Positions 20,101 to 27,960 are shown, counted from the stretch's first letter. The stretch: 64,000 nt of DNA from Alcaligenaceae bacterium (GCA_013416445.1 JACCER010000002.1:124001-188000); one strand, 5' to 3'. Program-made: numbers and translations. Notes: a model not told the origin generated them from the sequence alone.

Positions 20101-23029
20101 TACCTTCGCAAAGCGTGCCCAACTGACGGATTTCAGTACGATTGTCGTAGCTGTAAAAACCGCCCACCATGCGTTTTCGCGTGGAATAAGTGGTGCGGGC
20201 CACCGCCTTGATTTCTATGGCCGCATCGGGTTGAGGCGTGCCAGAAGGCGCCAGAGCCAGACCACTAATGCGTAGCGGCTTGCCGGCCCGCACCCAGCTA
20301 CCCGCGCGTATGCCGGCCTGCACCGCTGCTGGCCATACCGGCACTGACTGCGCCAGGGTCTGGACCTGGCCATTGGGATCGGCAAAGCTGGCTTCCAGTA
20401 ATAGGGTCTGGGCACTGCGCACTGGCGGGACCGAGGCAATCGCCAGGCGCGCCCCGCCCTGTGCATCCAGCACCGCAGCCTGCTTGTCCAGGAAAAGCCG
20501 CTGTTTTTCCGTACCGCTATCGGACCCGCCATCATCCCTTTCAGTATCTGTTTTGTCTGGCGCCCTGAAAGAGTAATCATCATACTCAGGGAAGTTCAGG
20601 GCCCTGTCTTTCAGCACACCCGACACCCGCAGCGGCAACTGCCCCGCGGGCCCACCCGACACATACGATATCTGCACATCGGCGCTTAGGGCTGTTGGTG
20701 CAATCAGGGTATCTGCCCCCGTCTCATCACTGACCTTGAGCTGCCCCGTCAGCAACGGCAGCTTGAACTCTTCAACACGAAATTCGCTGCTGCCATACCA
20801 GCGGCCGTCTGCATCGGTAAGCTGCACCGTGTACACACCCAGCCTGGCGGTTTCAGGAATAGAAAACGTGCTGACTGCCGACAAGCCACCGGTTGCGGTT
20901 TTCTTCCAGGATAGCGGCTGTTCATAGCGCTGATCAGAGCCCTGGTGGTCGATAAGCAATTTGTCTGGTGGCGCCTCAGTCCCCGTCGGCAAGGCGTAGC
21001 CATCGCGCGTTTGAGTCCGCACAAAATGCTTCATGGACACGGTTTCACCGGCACGCAACAGCGAGCGATCAAATACCGTATGCGCAACCACGGTGGGCTG
21101 GGGGCTGTTGTCAGTGGGTACATTGAAGCGCCACGACTCTATGCCTCGGTTCCAGCCTGAAAACACGAAAGAAAAATCCGCCATGCCGCGCGCCTGCGCA
21201 TGATCGGCCGGTATTCTTGCCGACACATAAATGCCGCTCAGGCCCGTATCTTCGCAATAATCGGGGGCATCCAGAGCTTGAGGATGGTGCCAGACACCCT
21301 GCGCGTTGGTACGGCCTTGCGCCAGAAGCTTGCCGGAACAGCTCAGGACAGCGACTGCCGCATCGGGCACTACCCGCCCATCATCCAGTGTCGTGACCCA
21401 CGCCAGTGCGTCGTCGCGACCGGTTTTTACATGCACACCCAGGTTTGTGACCAAAGCCGCAGTACGCACATACATGGGTGCAGCCGATTCCAGCAACGAT
21501 AGGCCCAGCCTGGCCGACTCGACCTCGAGAATGTGCAGGCCGGAGCGGGCCAGCGGCACACCTATCACTTCAAAAGGTCGTGGGCCGTCGGCGTCTATGC
21601 CTGGCAACACTAATTCAGTCGTGCCTGCCAACCCTTTCAACATGGAAAAGCCGCGCACATCGATATGAGGCAGATTCTCGGAGCGCGGTTGACGGTCGGC
21701 CATGATGTCCTGTACCTGGTTTGCCGTCCAATAGTTGTCATTCAGGCGCTGTACACGCGCAAACCAGCGCAACACGTCTTGGTCGTTTTGGGGCGAGTAA
21801 TCGCTAATTTTCCCCGCTGAAACCGCCAGCTCGCGTGTGGCCAGTGCAGCTTCCACATTGCGCAAAGTCAGTGGCACGCTGGCTGGCGCCTGAGCGTCGC
21901 CCCCCACCGACACATTTGCAAAACGTTCCACAACGCCGAAAGGAGCAGCCGCAAACTTGACCAAAGGCGGGAAAGCAGCAGTTTTCACGGTCAGGGGAAA
22001 CTGATTGGCATTCACCAGCAGGCGTCCGGCGTCATCTTTCAAGCCATCTGGCAAGGACAAGGTGAAACTGGCTTGCTCGGGAAACGGCCCCTGGAAGCGC
22101 AACACAGAAACGCCGCCATCATGGGTATCGTCACTGTTTATTGTCGGCACCCATTCCTGCTCTGCCAGCCTCAGGCGCGCCTTGACCGCATCGGCGCGGG
22201 CCACGGGGGCGGAAAGCGCCACGCTAAATGAGGATACTGGCGTGCAAGGCATGCTGGAGTTTTCACGCTGGCAACTGAATTCAGCCTTGAACGCGGTACG
22301 CACCGTATATTTCATCAGCGCCGCCTTGGTATTTGCCACCGCAGGGCGACTGCCCGCAGGCGTAGCCACGCCAGGCCCTACCTTTAACTGCACCCGCGCT
22401 TCTGCGGGCAGACGCCGCTTGCATTGCAGCAACTGCGTAGCCGCCGTATCGACGCCGGACTCTTGCCAAAAATAAGCAGCTTTCAGGATGGCCTTGCGCT
22501 GCTCGCCGGAAATCAGCCTCATTGGAACTGCCTCGCCCAAGCCTTCGACCAGGCAGTGGGTATTGGCCAGCAGACTATCCGGGTTAACCTCGCCATTGAA
22601 ACGCAGAATAAACACCTGGTCTTCGTCTATTGTTGATCCGTAGGGGCGCGAGTCCTTGAGCACCGGCCCGCCGGTCTGGAACGTAAAGCTGCTTTTACCC
22701 ACAAGGGCTTCGTTGGTCAGCGTACGAAAATCGGCCCTGACCTTGGCGGTGCAACTAACCCCTGGCCCAGGCGCCTGTGTAAATACATAAGTCCAACGCC
22801 TGGCGTCCAGCCAACGGCCCTTGCCTTCAAGATGGGGATCATTGCAAGCCACATCGATAGGCGCTGGCGCCTGTCCATCGCCAAAGGCCACGACATCCGT
22901 ATCGAAAACCAGCTTGACACTTTCTATCGTAGCCACAGTGCCTTGTGGAGAAAACTGAGCTATCTTGCCCGCCCACGCCGGCGACATACACAATACCCAC
23001 GCCAACACCGCTGTTTTAATTCGACTCAT
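17111..23029 (-). CDS. Bacterial alpha-2-macroglobulin, thioester type
   Basis: The start at 23029 gives 1972 residues with a signal peptide (MSRIKTAVLAWVLCMSPAWA) and a good GGAGAAG site; an upstream in-frame ATG would add 36 residues with no signal. The CLEQ thioester motif lies near residue 1505 (YPYTCLEQVASK), followed by the alpha-helical thioester domain. Such proteins trap proteases in the periplasm. No lipobox cysteine is seen at the signal end, unlike E. coli YfhM. It is coupled to pbpC by a TAA-ATG junction. Confidence 0.94.
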   Translation of the reverse strand: MSRIKTAVLAWVLCMSPAWAGKIAQFSPQGTVATIESVKLVFDTDVVAFGDGQAPAPIDVACNDPHLEGKGRWLDARRWTYVFTQAPGPGVSCTAKVRADFRTLTNEALVGKSSFTFQTGGPVLKDSRPYGSTIDEDQVFILRFNGEVNPDSLLANTHCLVEGLGEAVPMRLISGEQRKAILKAAYFWQESGVDTAATQLLQCKRRLPAEARVQLKVGPGVATPAGSRPAVANTKAALMKYTVRTAFKAEFSCQRENSSMPCTPVSSFSVALSAPVARADAVKARLRLAEQEWVPTINSDDTHDGGVSVLRFQGPFPEQASFTLSLPDGLKDDAGRLLVNANQFPLTVKTAAFPPLVKFAAAPFGVVERFANVSVGGDAQAPASVPLTLRNVEAALATRELAVSAGKISDYSPQNDQDVLRWFARVQRLNDNYWTANQVQDIMADRQPRSENLPHIDVRGFSMLKGLAGTTELVLPGIDADGPRPFEVIGVPLARSGLHILEVESARLGLSLLESAAPMYVRTAALVTNLGVHVKTGRDDALAWVTTLDDGRVVPDAAVAVLSCSGKLLAQGRTNAQGVWHHPQALDAPDYCEDTGLSGIYVSARIPADHAQARGMADFSFVFSGWNRGIESWRFNVPTDNSPQPTVVAHTVFDRSLLRAGETVSMKHFVRTQTRDGYALPTGTEAPPDKLLIDHQGSDQRYEQPLSWKKTATGGLSAVSTFSIPETARLGVYTVQLTDADGRWYGSSEFRVEEFKLPLLTGQLKVSDETGADTLIAPTALSADVQISYVSGGPAGQLPLRVSGVLKDRALNFPEYDDYSFRAPDKTDTERDDGGSDSGTEKQRLFLDKQAAVLDAQGGARLAIASVPPVRSAQTLLLEASFADPNGQVQTLAQSVPVWPAAVQAGIRAGSWVRAGKPLRISGLALAPSGTPQPDAAIEIKAVARTTYSTRKRMVGGFYSYDNRTEIRQLGTLCEGKTDAKGMLECSVELQGPGAIELIATVKDSQGRESRALSTTWVTGAGDLWFGGENDDRIDIIPAKKTWKPGEVAQFQVRMPFRRATALVAIEREGILKTQVVELAGDDPTIRIPIEAQWGPNVYVSVLALRGRVREVPWYSFFTWGWQQPKAWYGAFVEGAEGSVQPTAFVDLAKPSFRFGLAEIFVSDEQDQLRVKVSADKSTYQLRDKAVVSLEVTTPDGKPAAHGTVAFAAVDQALLELAPNDSWDLLSAMRQMRSYGVETATAQMEIVGRRHYGRKALPAGGGGGKSPTRELLDTLLLWQPEVQLDANGKAQLTVPLNDAITRFRLVAVADYGVGRFGTGSSSIASTKDLQIISGLPALIREGDRYQATITVRNSTQRDMRLDVSAAYTGHGVPGASLAAQAVSLAPGTAQTVSWDIEAPEGNAWGEKAALAWTLDAREQGVSAASDTLLFQQVLMSAVPVRTRQATLLALDAGQPPASLPVSAPKGALVNANGEPRGGLLVHVQSSLAGGLPGVREWFGNYPYTCLEQVASKAIGLRSQSQWQDLMHKLPDYLDGDGLASYFPGAYQGNEVLTAYLLAVSHEAQVLGLPYAIPDATRQTMTRGLLAFAQGKLVRNRWAPRKDLDARKLVALEALSRYGLVQPRMLDSIAIDPDRWPTSAVIDWMAVLQRVPAIPQQGQLLARARQIILARLLDRGTTMAFGGEARDDWWWLMVGPESNLAKLILTTADQAQWQQELPRLAQGLLSLQRQGAWRTTTANLLGTLAITRFSRQFEREPVSGSVWLSLLSQGSQQTADWSAMPSTAGVSAHDFLQAWPKATGDVLLIGQEGQGQSWATVSSMAAVPVTSPVVAGYEIQRSIKPVSQSIPGVWSRGDVYRVTLNISAKSASTWVVVTDPVPAGASILGSGLGRDSGIATQTEAAAGWYGPSFIERSFESYRAYYEYLPAGASTLEYTVRLNTVGQFQLPPTRMEAMYQPDVFGELPNTEGFTVRAD

Positions 23030-23102
23030 GCTTCTTCTCCAACCCCGTTTTTCCGGCCACGATACCACCGATGACGGAGCAAGTGAAGAACTCCGGCCAG
23101 CG

Positions 23103-23261
23103 CTATGCCCCGCCTGCTTCAGGAACCACCGAACCATGGACCATATGCAGGTACTGACAATGACGTTCGTATTGATCCAGGATATTGCTGATTACGACAC
23201 CCTCGCTCCACCCCATGATGCGGTACGTCCATCCTGGCACTGAATCTTCGAGATGGTTCAC
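23103..23261 (-). CDS. Possible small protein in the gap upstream of the alpha-2-macroglobulin gene
   Basis: The 292-base gap 23030-23321 holds no obvious gene. The best candidate is a reverse-strand frame from GTG 23261 to 23103 (52 codons), which contains GWTYRIMGWSEGVV and ISNILDQYERHCQY. The composition is protein-like but no family was recognised. The start is next to an AGG rather than spaced from it. It may be leader sequence instead. Confidence 0.25.
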   Translation of the reverse strand: MNHLEDSVPGWTYRIMGWSEGVVISNILDQYERHCQYLHMVHGSVVPEAGGA

Positions 23262-23321
23262 CCTAGCTGAAGGACTAAGGCTCTTGCGGATATGATAGAT
23301 AGCATTCGATAAGGAAATCCA

Positions 23322-23978
23322 ATGACAGCCATTATTTTTGACACTGAAACCACTGGGGCCGACGAGCCGCAAATTATCGAAGCGGCCTGGTTGCGCCTAG
23401 ACTCCCCCACCACCCTGAACGTGACCGAAGAGTTCGAGCAACGCTATCGCCCCACCCAACGCATCACCTTGGGCGCTTTGGCTACACACCATATTTACGA
23501 CGAAGAACTAACTGACTGCCCGCCTCATACCGACTTCAAACTACCGCCCGACGTGCAGTACATCATCGGCCATAATGTCGATTACGACTGGAAGGTGGCA
23601 GGACAGCCTAAGGTCAAACGCATCTGCACGCTGGCATTATCTCGCAGCCTCTACCCCGATGCAGATAGTCACAGCCAGTCAGCCATGATCTACCTGATCG
23701 ACCGGCCCAATGCCAGGAACCTGTTGCGTTCGGCGCACTCCGCGCTGGCAGACGTCCAGAACTGCCGATTACTGCTGGCCAATCTGATCAGTCTTTCCGG
23801 CCCCGTCGCCGACTGGGAAGCCTTATGGCGGCTGTCGGAACAAGCCCGCATTCCAAAAATCATGACTTTCGGCAAGCACAAGGGCTTGGCCATCGCAGAC
23901 GTGCCGGCAGACTACAAAAGATGGTTGCTTGGGCAATCGGATGTCGACCCGTATCTGCGGGCAGCGCTTAAACGCTAG
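23322..23978 (+). CDS. DEDD 3'-5' exonuclease with C-terminal DUF3820 (ExoX-like)
   Basis: The 218-residue product starts with the ExoI motif FDTETTGAD, has HNVDYDW (ExoII region) and HSALADVQN (ExoIII H and D), placing it in the DnaQ/ExoX exonuclease fold. The C-terminal third (IMTFGKHKGLAIADVPADYKRW) is a DUF3820 module, also found as a separate gene at 62534. It probably degrades single-stranded or mismatched DNA ends. It is divergent from the alpha-2-macroglobulin gene. Confidence 0.85.
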   Translation: MTAIIFDTETTGADEPQIIEAAWLRLDSPTTLNVTEEFEQRYRPTQRITLGALATHHIYDEELTDCPPHTDFKLPPDVQYIIGHNVDYDWKVAGQPKVKRICTLALSRSLYPDADSHSQSAMIYLIDRPNARNLLRSAHSALADVQNCRLLLANLISLSGPVADWEALWRLSEQARIPKIMTFGKHKGLAIADVPADYKRWLLGQSDVDPYLRAALKR

Positions 23979-24040
23979 TACTTTTTGGAGATGATTGATA
24001 CCGGATTACGCACCTGGCAGCGCCAATCCGGCTTACCAAA

Positions 24041-24073
24041 GCCCATTGCCTTGATGCTTGCAAAGCAATGGGC
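24041..24073. other. Hairpin between exonuclease and DUF4148 gene
   Basis: GCCCATTGC and GCAATGGGC form a perfect 9-base stem with a 15-base loop in the space between two convergent genes. There is no T run after it, so it is not a classic terminator, but its convergent position suits transcript 3' ends. Confidence 0.4.
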
Positions 24074-24100
24074 GGGTCAACAGCAAATTATTTCACGCTG

Positions 24101-24466
24101 TCATTCTTCAGGATCCAGCCCAGTTGGGTGCGTCGCCTTGTAAACAGAAAGCTCATGCTCGACTTGAGCGCGGCTTTCCGACTGGCCTGTGGCCGTTGCG
24201 GGCGGGTAAGATTCTTCACCGTTAATAACCTGATGATGAGCAACTGCCACGGAAAGCTCTTTTTTCACTTCCGCCCGGCTTTCCTCGTGCTCAGGGGCAA
24301 CATAGACTGGATAGGGCGCTTCGCCATAAATCATCAGGCCGGCTGCTCGAGCTTTTTGCATTTGCTCAATTACCTGAGCACGTGTCGGAGAAACCGATGT
24401 GGCTGCATAAGCCGAGCCACCAAATATTGTTGCTGAAATCGCTAATGCACTAACTAGAATTTTCAT
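24101..24466 (-). CDS. DUF4148 exported protein
   Basis: The 121-residue product has a signal peptide (MKILVSALAISATIFGGSAYA) and two copies of a SRAEVKKELSVA / SRAQVEHELSVY module, the DUF4148 signature common in Burkholderiales. It is periplasmic or secreted. Function is unknown. Its upstream region on the other side contains copy 1 of a 105-bp dispersed repeat. Confidence 0.8.
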   Translation of the reverse strand: MKILVSALAISATIFGGSAYAATSVSPTRAQVIEQMQKARAAGLMIYGEAPYPVYVAPEHEESRAEVKKELSVAVAHHQVINGEESYPPATATGQSESRAQVEHELSVYKATHPTGLDPEE

Positions 24467-24819
24467 ATCAACACCTATGATTAAAAATCAATAAGAATCG
24501 GAATGGCGTGGACGTTTATTAAGTCAACCCTTCCATACGATGTGTTTTTATGAACTTAGTATGCGCCTATTTAATATCAGTACAAACCCTAGATTTGTAC
24601 ATATTTTGTATCCTTGAACGCCAACGCGCCTGCTCACGAACGAAATAGAAACCCACCCCCTATGTCGCTGTGTGCAATCAACGCTCTGAATGAGCCACCT
24701 GACTTATCCCCATCAACTGTGAATAACTCTAGGGATAACCCTAGGGCTCTTTACTCAAACCCAACAAGCACGCGCCCTGCCACCTATTGAGCGATTCGGA
24801 GCCATCGTAAAGGCAATTC
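24467..24819. other. Intergenic stretch with repeat copy 1
   Basis: This 353-base stretch between the DUF4148 start and the small lipoprotein stop holds repeat copy 1 (24701-24805). The part nearest DUF4148 is AT-rich and should contain its promoter. No coding frame worth reporting was seen. The repeat is on the distal side and runs toward the lipoprotein gene. Confidence 0.6.
24701..24805 (+). repeat. 105-bp dispersed repeat, copy 1
   Basis: The block begins GACTTATCCCCA, then CTGTGAATAACTCTAG and GGATAACCCTAGG, then CAAACCCAACAA, and ends CCTATTGAGCGATTCGGAGCCAT. It is homologous over its whole length to 26401-26506 and 40945-41049, all in + orientation. TTATCCCCA and TGTGAATAA resemble DnaA boxes. 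The terminal hairpin is imperfect in this copy. Confidence 0.9.
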
Positions 24820-24993
24820 TTAGCAGTTACCCTTTTTCGCCTGTCCAGGCGGGCAAAACCCTCCATTACGATTATCATGCGGATAACGGTCATGGTACCC
24901 ATCTCTGCTGTCACGATGCCCTCGATCATGGATATATCCAATGCAACCAGACAGCATCGATATCATCACAGCAATCAATAACAGCCTCATCAT
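24820..24993 (-). CDS. Small lipoprotein with C-terminal FCPPGQAKKGNC
   Basis: A 57-codon reverse frame starts at ATG 24993 after AGGAAAGGACA and has a short hydrophobic signal ending in the lipobox LSGC. The mature peptide is rich in His, Arg, Asp and Gly, and ends GFCPPGQAKKGNC, a tail remembered from other small secreted proteobacterial proteins. The two cysteines could form a disulphide. It converges on repeat copy 1. A second ATG at 24990 is an equally possible start. Confidence 0.7.
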   Translation of the reverse strand: MMRLLLIAVMISMLSGCIGYIHDRGHRDSRDGYHDRYPHDNRNGGFCPPGQAKKGNC

Positions 24994-25250
24994 TGTCCTT
25001 TCCTGTTGAAAACGACTTTGATTCTAGCGAGCCTCCATCTATCAGAGTCTTGCAAACAGTAACCGTGGGTTTCGACCTAAGCAGTATCGCTGCGGTTTTG
25101 GAGGAAGCATGAAAACCACCCCGCTTATGATGCTAATACCCCGCAAGCTGTGCTGATTCGAACTGTTGCTCACCGCATGCCTTTGTGTCAGAATTTAACA
25201 AAAACCACTGACAAATGACGAGCCACCAGGTTGACGCTTGAGGTTAAATC

Positions 25251-25682
25251 ATGAAAGCCCTAAAAGCCATAATTCTCAGCAGTTTCTTTTTTTGGTTTGG
25301 CGCCAACGCCAATGCTTCCGCGCCAGAAATAAACCTCATCTATTTTGCAGCGGCGGACTGCCCTGCATGCGGATTTTGGGAGGCCACCGAGCTACCGAAA
25401 CTACAGGCTTCCCCCCACTGGAAATACGTCAAATTCACAAAAATCGCTAAATCCATCAAGTCGCGCTTGCCCGGTGAGTTTTGGTGGCCTAAAGATGTCA
25501 AGCACCTGCACGACATCGTTGCTGCCAAATATAAAGAAAGCCGTATAAAAGGCGGCACCCCAATGTCCGCGCTGATCATAGACGGAAACGTGGTGTCTTA
25601 CGGTTTTGGAAGCCGCAAGATAGCAGCAACGCATTTACTACCTCTTATTGGCGCCGCGCTTGAACCGCAACGGTCACAATAG
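25251..25682 (+). CDS. Exported thioredoxin-fold protein, CPAC motif
   Basis: The 143-residue product has a signal peptide (to about residue 23, ANASA) and a CPAC active site at residues 37-40, followed by the TP cis-proline segment (GGTPMSALIIDG). It is a periplasmic thiol-disulphide protein of DsbA/DsbC-like size but not one of the standard Dsb types. The conserved WWPKDVKHLHDIV part is unfamiliar. It is surrounded by small exported proteins and stands alone on the + strand. Confidence 0.7.
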   Translation: MKALKAIILSSFFFWFGANANASAPEINLIYFAAADCPACGFWEATELPKLQASPHWKYVKFTKIAKSIKSRLPGEFWWPKDVKHLHDIVAAKYKESRIKGGTPMSALIIDGNVVSYGFGSRKIAATHLLPLIGAALEPQRSQ

Positions 25683-25697
25683 CGCGCCACGCGCAAC

Positions 25698-26123
25698 TCA
25701 CGTGAGCGAGCAGTCAATCTCTAGCGTAGCGTTCGCATCCACCACCCGCCGATCTTGATCAACGAGCTTGATCTCAATGGCTCGTATTTTTTTGCCGTCA
25801 ACGCGTATCTGCAACTGCCCCTCTGACTGCAGAGTCGTATCAGATGAGGCAAGCATCGAATCCACGCCAAAATTCACATCCAAAGCATCGGCGGTTGAGC
25901 TGAACTCTACATACACCTTCTCTCCGCCAGGGGCGACCCCTGCTCCATGCACTTCGATGTCATAGAAATCACCCTCTTTATGGATTCCACACAACTTAGG
26001 AACAAACGTAAATACGCCGCTGGAGGTTTGCAATGCCCCCGTGGGTTTTGCGTAAACCAAGCCAAAAGATGAGCCCAAAAAGGCGGCTATACAGAACAGT
26101 GGAATGAGTATCTTCTTGTGCAT
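25698..26123 (-). CDS. Exported protein, unknown function
   Basis: The start at 26123 gives 141 residues with a signal peptide (MHKKILIPLFCIAAFLGSSFGLVYA); an upstream in-frame ATG would add 31 residues overlapping another gene. The mature part has two cysteines (KLCGIH, EIDC) and looks beta-rich. It begins 17 bases past the stop of the YodC-like gene on the same strand, so the two are probably cotranscribed. No family was recognised. Confidence 0.6.
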   Translation of the reverse strand: MHKKILIPLFCIAAFLGSSFGLVYAKPTGALQTSSGVFTFVPKLCGIHKEGDFYDIEVHGAGVAPGGEKVYVEFSSTADALDVNFGVDSMLASSDTTLQSEGQLQIRVDGKKIRAIEIKLVDQDRRVVDANATLEIDCSLT

Positions 26124-26140
26124 TGCTTCATCTGGTTCTA

Positions 26141-26311
26141 TTAATTGCTTTGAACTAACGCGCTGTCTGAGATGTATGCCGTCTGGATTTCTGCGTCCGG
26201 CGTAAACCACGTACATTCGACGCGATTATGAGTCAGCCCTGTTTGCGTGACAGTCATGCGAGGGCCTCCGCTCTTTAACACCACAATATCGCCTACCTGG
26301 AATTTAGTCAT
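26141..26311 (-). CDS. YodC-family (DUF2158) small protein
   Basis: A 56-codon frame reads MTKFQVGDIVVLKSGGPRMT, continues through VECTWF and ends near SALVQSN. The GDIVVLKSGGPxMTV and CxWF motifs define YodC/DUF2158. These small soluble proteins are often carried by phages and islands; function is unknown. The start follows an AGAGGTG-like site. The promoter would lie in the 90 bases before repeat copy 2, with the exported gene downstream. Confidence 0.85.
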   Translation of the reverse strand: MTKFQVGDIVVLKSGGPRMTVTQTGLTHNRVECTWFTPDAEIQTAYISDSALVQSN

Positions 26312-26400
26312 ACGCACCTCTTTATGTAATAAAGGGGTCAGTATGCCAGACCTCGACCTGAAAGCTCATGTCGCAGCAATCGGTCTATCCGGCCTCGCCT

Positions 26401-26506
26401 GACTTATCCCCACCATCTGTGCATAACTCTAGTGGATAACCCTAGGACATACTACCCAAACCCAACAACCACGCGCCTCGCCGCCTATTGAGCGATTCGA
26501 GGCCAT
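26401..26506 (+). repeat. 105-bp dispersed repeat, copy 2
   Basis: This copy reads GACTTATCCCCACCATCTG, then TGCATAACTCTAGTGGATAAC, CAAACCCAACAA, and closes with a hairpin GCCTCG (26475-26480) / CGAGGC (26498-26503). It starts 90 bases from the start codon of the YodC gene and is followed by GGAG and an ATG. The same spacing to a divergent gene is seen for copy 3. Confidence 0.9.
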
Positions 26507-26516
26507 TGGAGTTGTC

Positions 26517-26585
26517 ATGAGTAAAAAATTGATAGAGCCAGGCTAAGACGCAGTCATCTGCGAACGCTGCGGCGAAACTTCGCCA
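26517..26585 (+). pseudogene. Broken zinc-ribbon-like small gene after repeat copy 2
   Basis: Directly after repeat copy 2 a GGAG site precedes ATG 26517, reading MSKKLIEPG, then a TAA stop, then DAVICERCGETSPM in the same frame. The CxxC peptide resembles a phage zinc-ribbon protein interrupted by a nonsense codon and then lost where the reverse-strand lipoprotein gene ends. In copy 3 an intact short gene is in the equivalent place. Confidence 0.45.
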
Positions 26586-26832
26586 ATGCAGCCCGGTTCA
26601 AATCTTTCGCTTCCTGTTCAGCATAAGCCCTCTCTCCTGGCTCATACGAGCCTTCATGCATACAGCTGCTGCGATTCCACCTGCACTCGCTGCTACGGCC
26701 AGAGGCTTGATTACCACTAGCCGTGGCCTTGGCGCCTGTTTTCGTTGAACCTGGGCCAGTGAAAGTGCATCCAGAAATAAGCGCGCTCAGAAACAGCGCT
26801 ATGCCGAATCGGCTAAACGATAGTATGTTCAT
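26554..26832 (-). CDS. Small lipoprotein
   Basis: The 92-residue product has a signal ending in the lipobox LISGC, followed by a Ser/Thr/Gly-rich linker, two cysteines (ECRWNRSSC) and a charged C-terminal helix (YAEQEAKDLNRAALAKFRRSV). It is predicted to be lipid-anchored. No family was recognised. It ends on the edge of the broken frame behind repeat copy 2. Confidence 0.6.
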   Translation of the reverse strand: MNILSFSRFGIALFLSALISGCTFTGPGSTKTGAKATASGNQASGRSSECRWNRSSCMHEGSYEPGERAYAEQEAKDLNRAALAKFRRSVRR

Positions 26833-26912
26833 TTTGCCCAGCCTTACAGAAATGCTCTAGCTGTTCTTATAGCATGCCGTAAGGTCGCTCAAACCGGCAG
26901 CCTTACCTCAGG

Positions 26913-27245
26913 CTATTCATCTATGGGGTCAATTGTGCGCTCAATGCGCTTGTCGGGAACGACCCACATAATGGCGACCGTGACATAAATAAGTTGGGCC
27001 AGCCAGTGGGCTGCGAACGAAGCGCAGATAGCGACAAAATAGAGCGCCGGGGAAAGCTTCCCCTTCCAGTCGGATCCAATGGCGCGCTTGAGCAAAGAAA
27101 ACTTTCCGTCAGCCGCAATAATGCAACGCTGAAGAATGTAGAAGGCAATAGCCGCCATCAACAGCACGAACCCATAAGCCGCTGAAGGCAAGGATGCGAA
27201 ATGGTTGTCCCCCATCCAGGCTGTCGTGAAAGGGAAAAGTGCTTG
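26913..27245 (-). pseudogene. TMEM175-family membrane protein, C-terminal remnant
   Basis: The reverse frame reads FPFTTAWMGDNHFASLPSAA, then YGFVLLMAAIAFYILQ, and later GKLSPALYFVAI and VPDKRIE. This matches the second half of bacterial TMEM175 (potassium channel) proteins, normally about 200 residues. The N-terminal half, with the FSDGV motif, is absent; homology appears to end near 27245. An internal ATG at 27215 could make a 100-residue product, but it would lack the pore-lining first helix. Confidence 0.65.
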
Positions 27246-27342
27246 ATCTGCTTTGCTCCTGGCAAAGTCTCAAAAAACGCTGCCCCGGAACGAGGCTATT
27301 AACAATAGGTAAAATTATGAAACCAATTTAAGGAGTTAAAAT

Positions 27343-27690
27343 ATGCTTATACGAATTGCAGCCCTTGCCGCCACAGCCATGATCGCTGGATGCGCTGCTA
27401 CGCAGGCAACACAAAAAGGTTTAACAGTACGGCTTGTCACTGAAACTCCCGCGGCCGAGTGCAAGCACCTTGGTGAAGTCATTGGCTCACAAGGCAACTG
27501 GGTCACCGGCGACTTCACGTCTAACAAGAGCCTCATGCAGGGCGCCCGTAACGATCTTAGAAATCAGGCGGCGGAGATGGGTGGAAACTACGTTCTTCTT
27601 CAGGACACCAGTCACTCCAGGGCTTGGGGCAGTCTAGGAACAACCAGCTCCACGATTGCCGGACAAGTGTATAAATGCCCCTCACACTAG
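27343..27690 (+). CDS. DUF4156 lipoprotein
   Basis: The 115-residue product has a lipobox (MIAGC, Cys 17) and the DUF4156 pattern: CKHLGEVIGSQG, ARNDLRNQAAEMGGNYVLLQ, and a terminal GQVYKC. It is predicted to be lipid-anchored; function is unknown. AAGGAG lies ahead of the start at good spacing. It stands alone on the + strand. Confidence 0.8.
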   Translation: MLIRIAALAATAMIAGCAATQATQKGLTVRLVTETPAAECKHLGEVIGSQGNWVTGDFTSNKSLMQGARNDLRNQAAEMGGNYVLLQDTSHSRAWGSLGTTSSTIAGQVYKCPSH

Positions 27691-27720
27691 CGATCGACAC
27701 GCCGAATCTCGTGCTATGTG

Positions 27721-27921
27721 CTAAACAGCCAGGCGGCTCTTACGATAGCGCTCCCAGAGCCTATCGTGCATTGGCATCAGGGTCACGTTACAGATCGGCT
27801 CAACTATTGCGGCTACGCCCCCCACCGCAAGTGAGCCGGTAAAGGCGTAAGTCACGACAAATGCAACGCCCATATGAAGACATAGCTGGCTAGCTTTGAA
27901 GGCAACAATTTGCATGATCAA
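27721..27921 (-). CDS. DUF2061 membrane protein
   Basis: This 66-residue protein has two hydrophobic segments (HMGVAFVVTYAFTGSLAVGGVAAIVE) and the DUF2061 features FKASQLxxH and RLWERY. DUF2061 proteins are small inner-membrane proteins of unknown role. An AGGAGT site precedes the ATG. A Fur-box-like dyad lies about 20 bases upstream. Confidence 0.75.
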   Translation of the reverse strand: MIMQIVAFKASQLCLHMGVAFVVTYAFTGSLAVGGVAAIVEPICNVTLMPMHDRLWERYRKSRLAV

Positions 27922-27941
27922 CTCCTAAAACAATGCTTTAT

Positions 27942-27960
27942 TGTAATGAGAATCATTCGT
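27942..27960. promoter_or_regulatory. Fur-box-like sequence upstream of the DUF2061 gene
   Basis: TGTAATGAGAATCATTCGT matches the 19-base Fur consensus at 13 positions and holds the dyad AATGA-GAA-TCATT. It lies about 20-40 bases upstream of the DUF2061 start codon in an AT-rich stretch. Iron control of the small membrane protein is a guess from the motif. Confidence 0.4.

Noticed and set aside
24701-24805. Repeat copy 1 as a simple transcription terminator
   Set aside because: The hairpin lacks a T run and most of the conserved length lies outside it, including the DnaA-box-like part.
25109-25156. 15-codon frame MKTTPLMMLIPRKLC with a good ribosome-binding site
   Set aside because: It is too short to judge and has no conserved context; it may be the start of a deleted gene.
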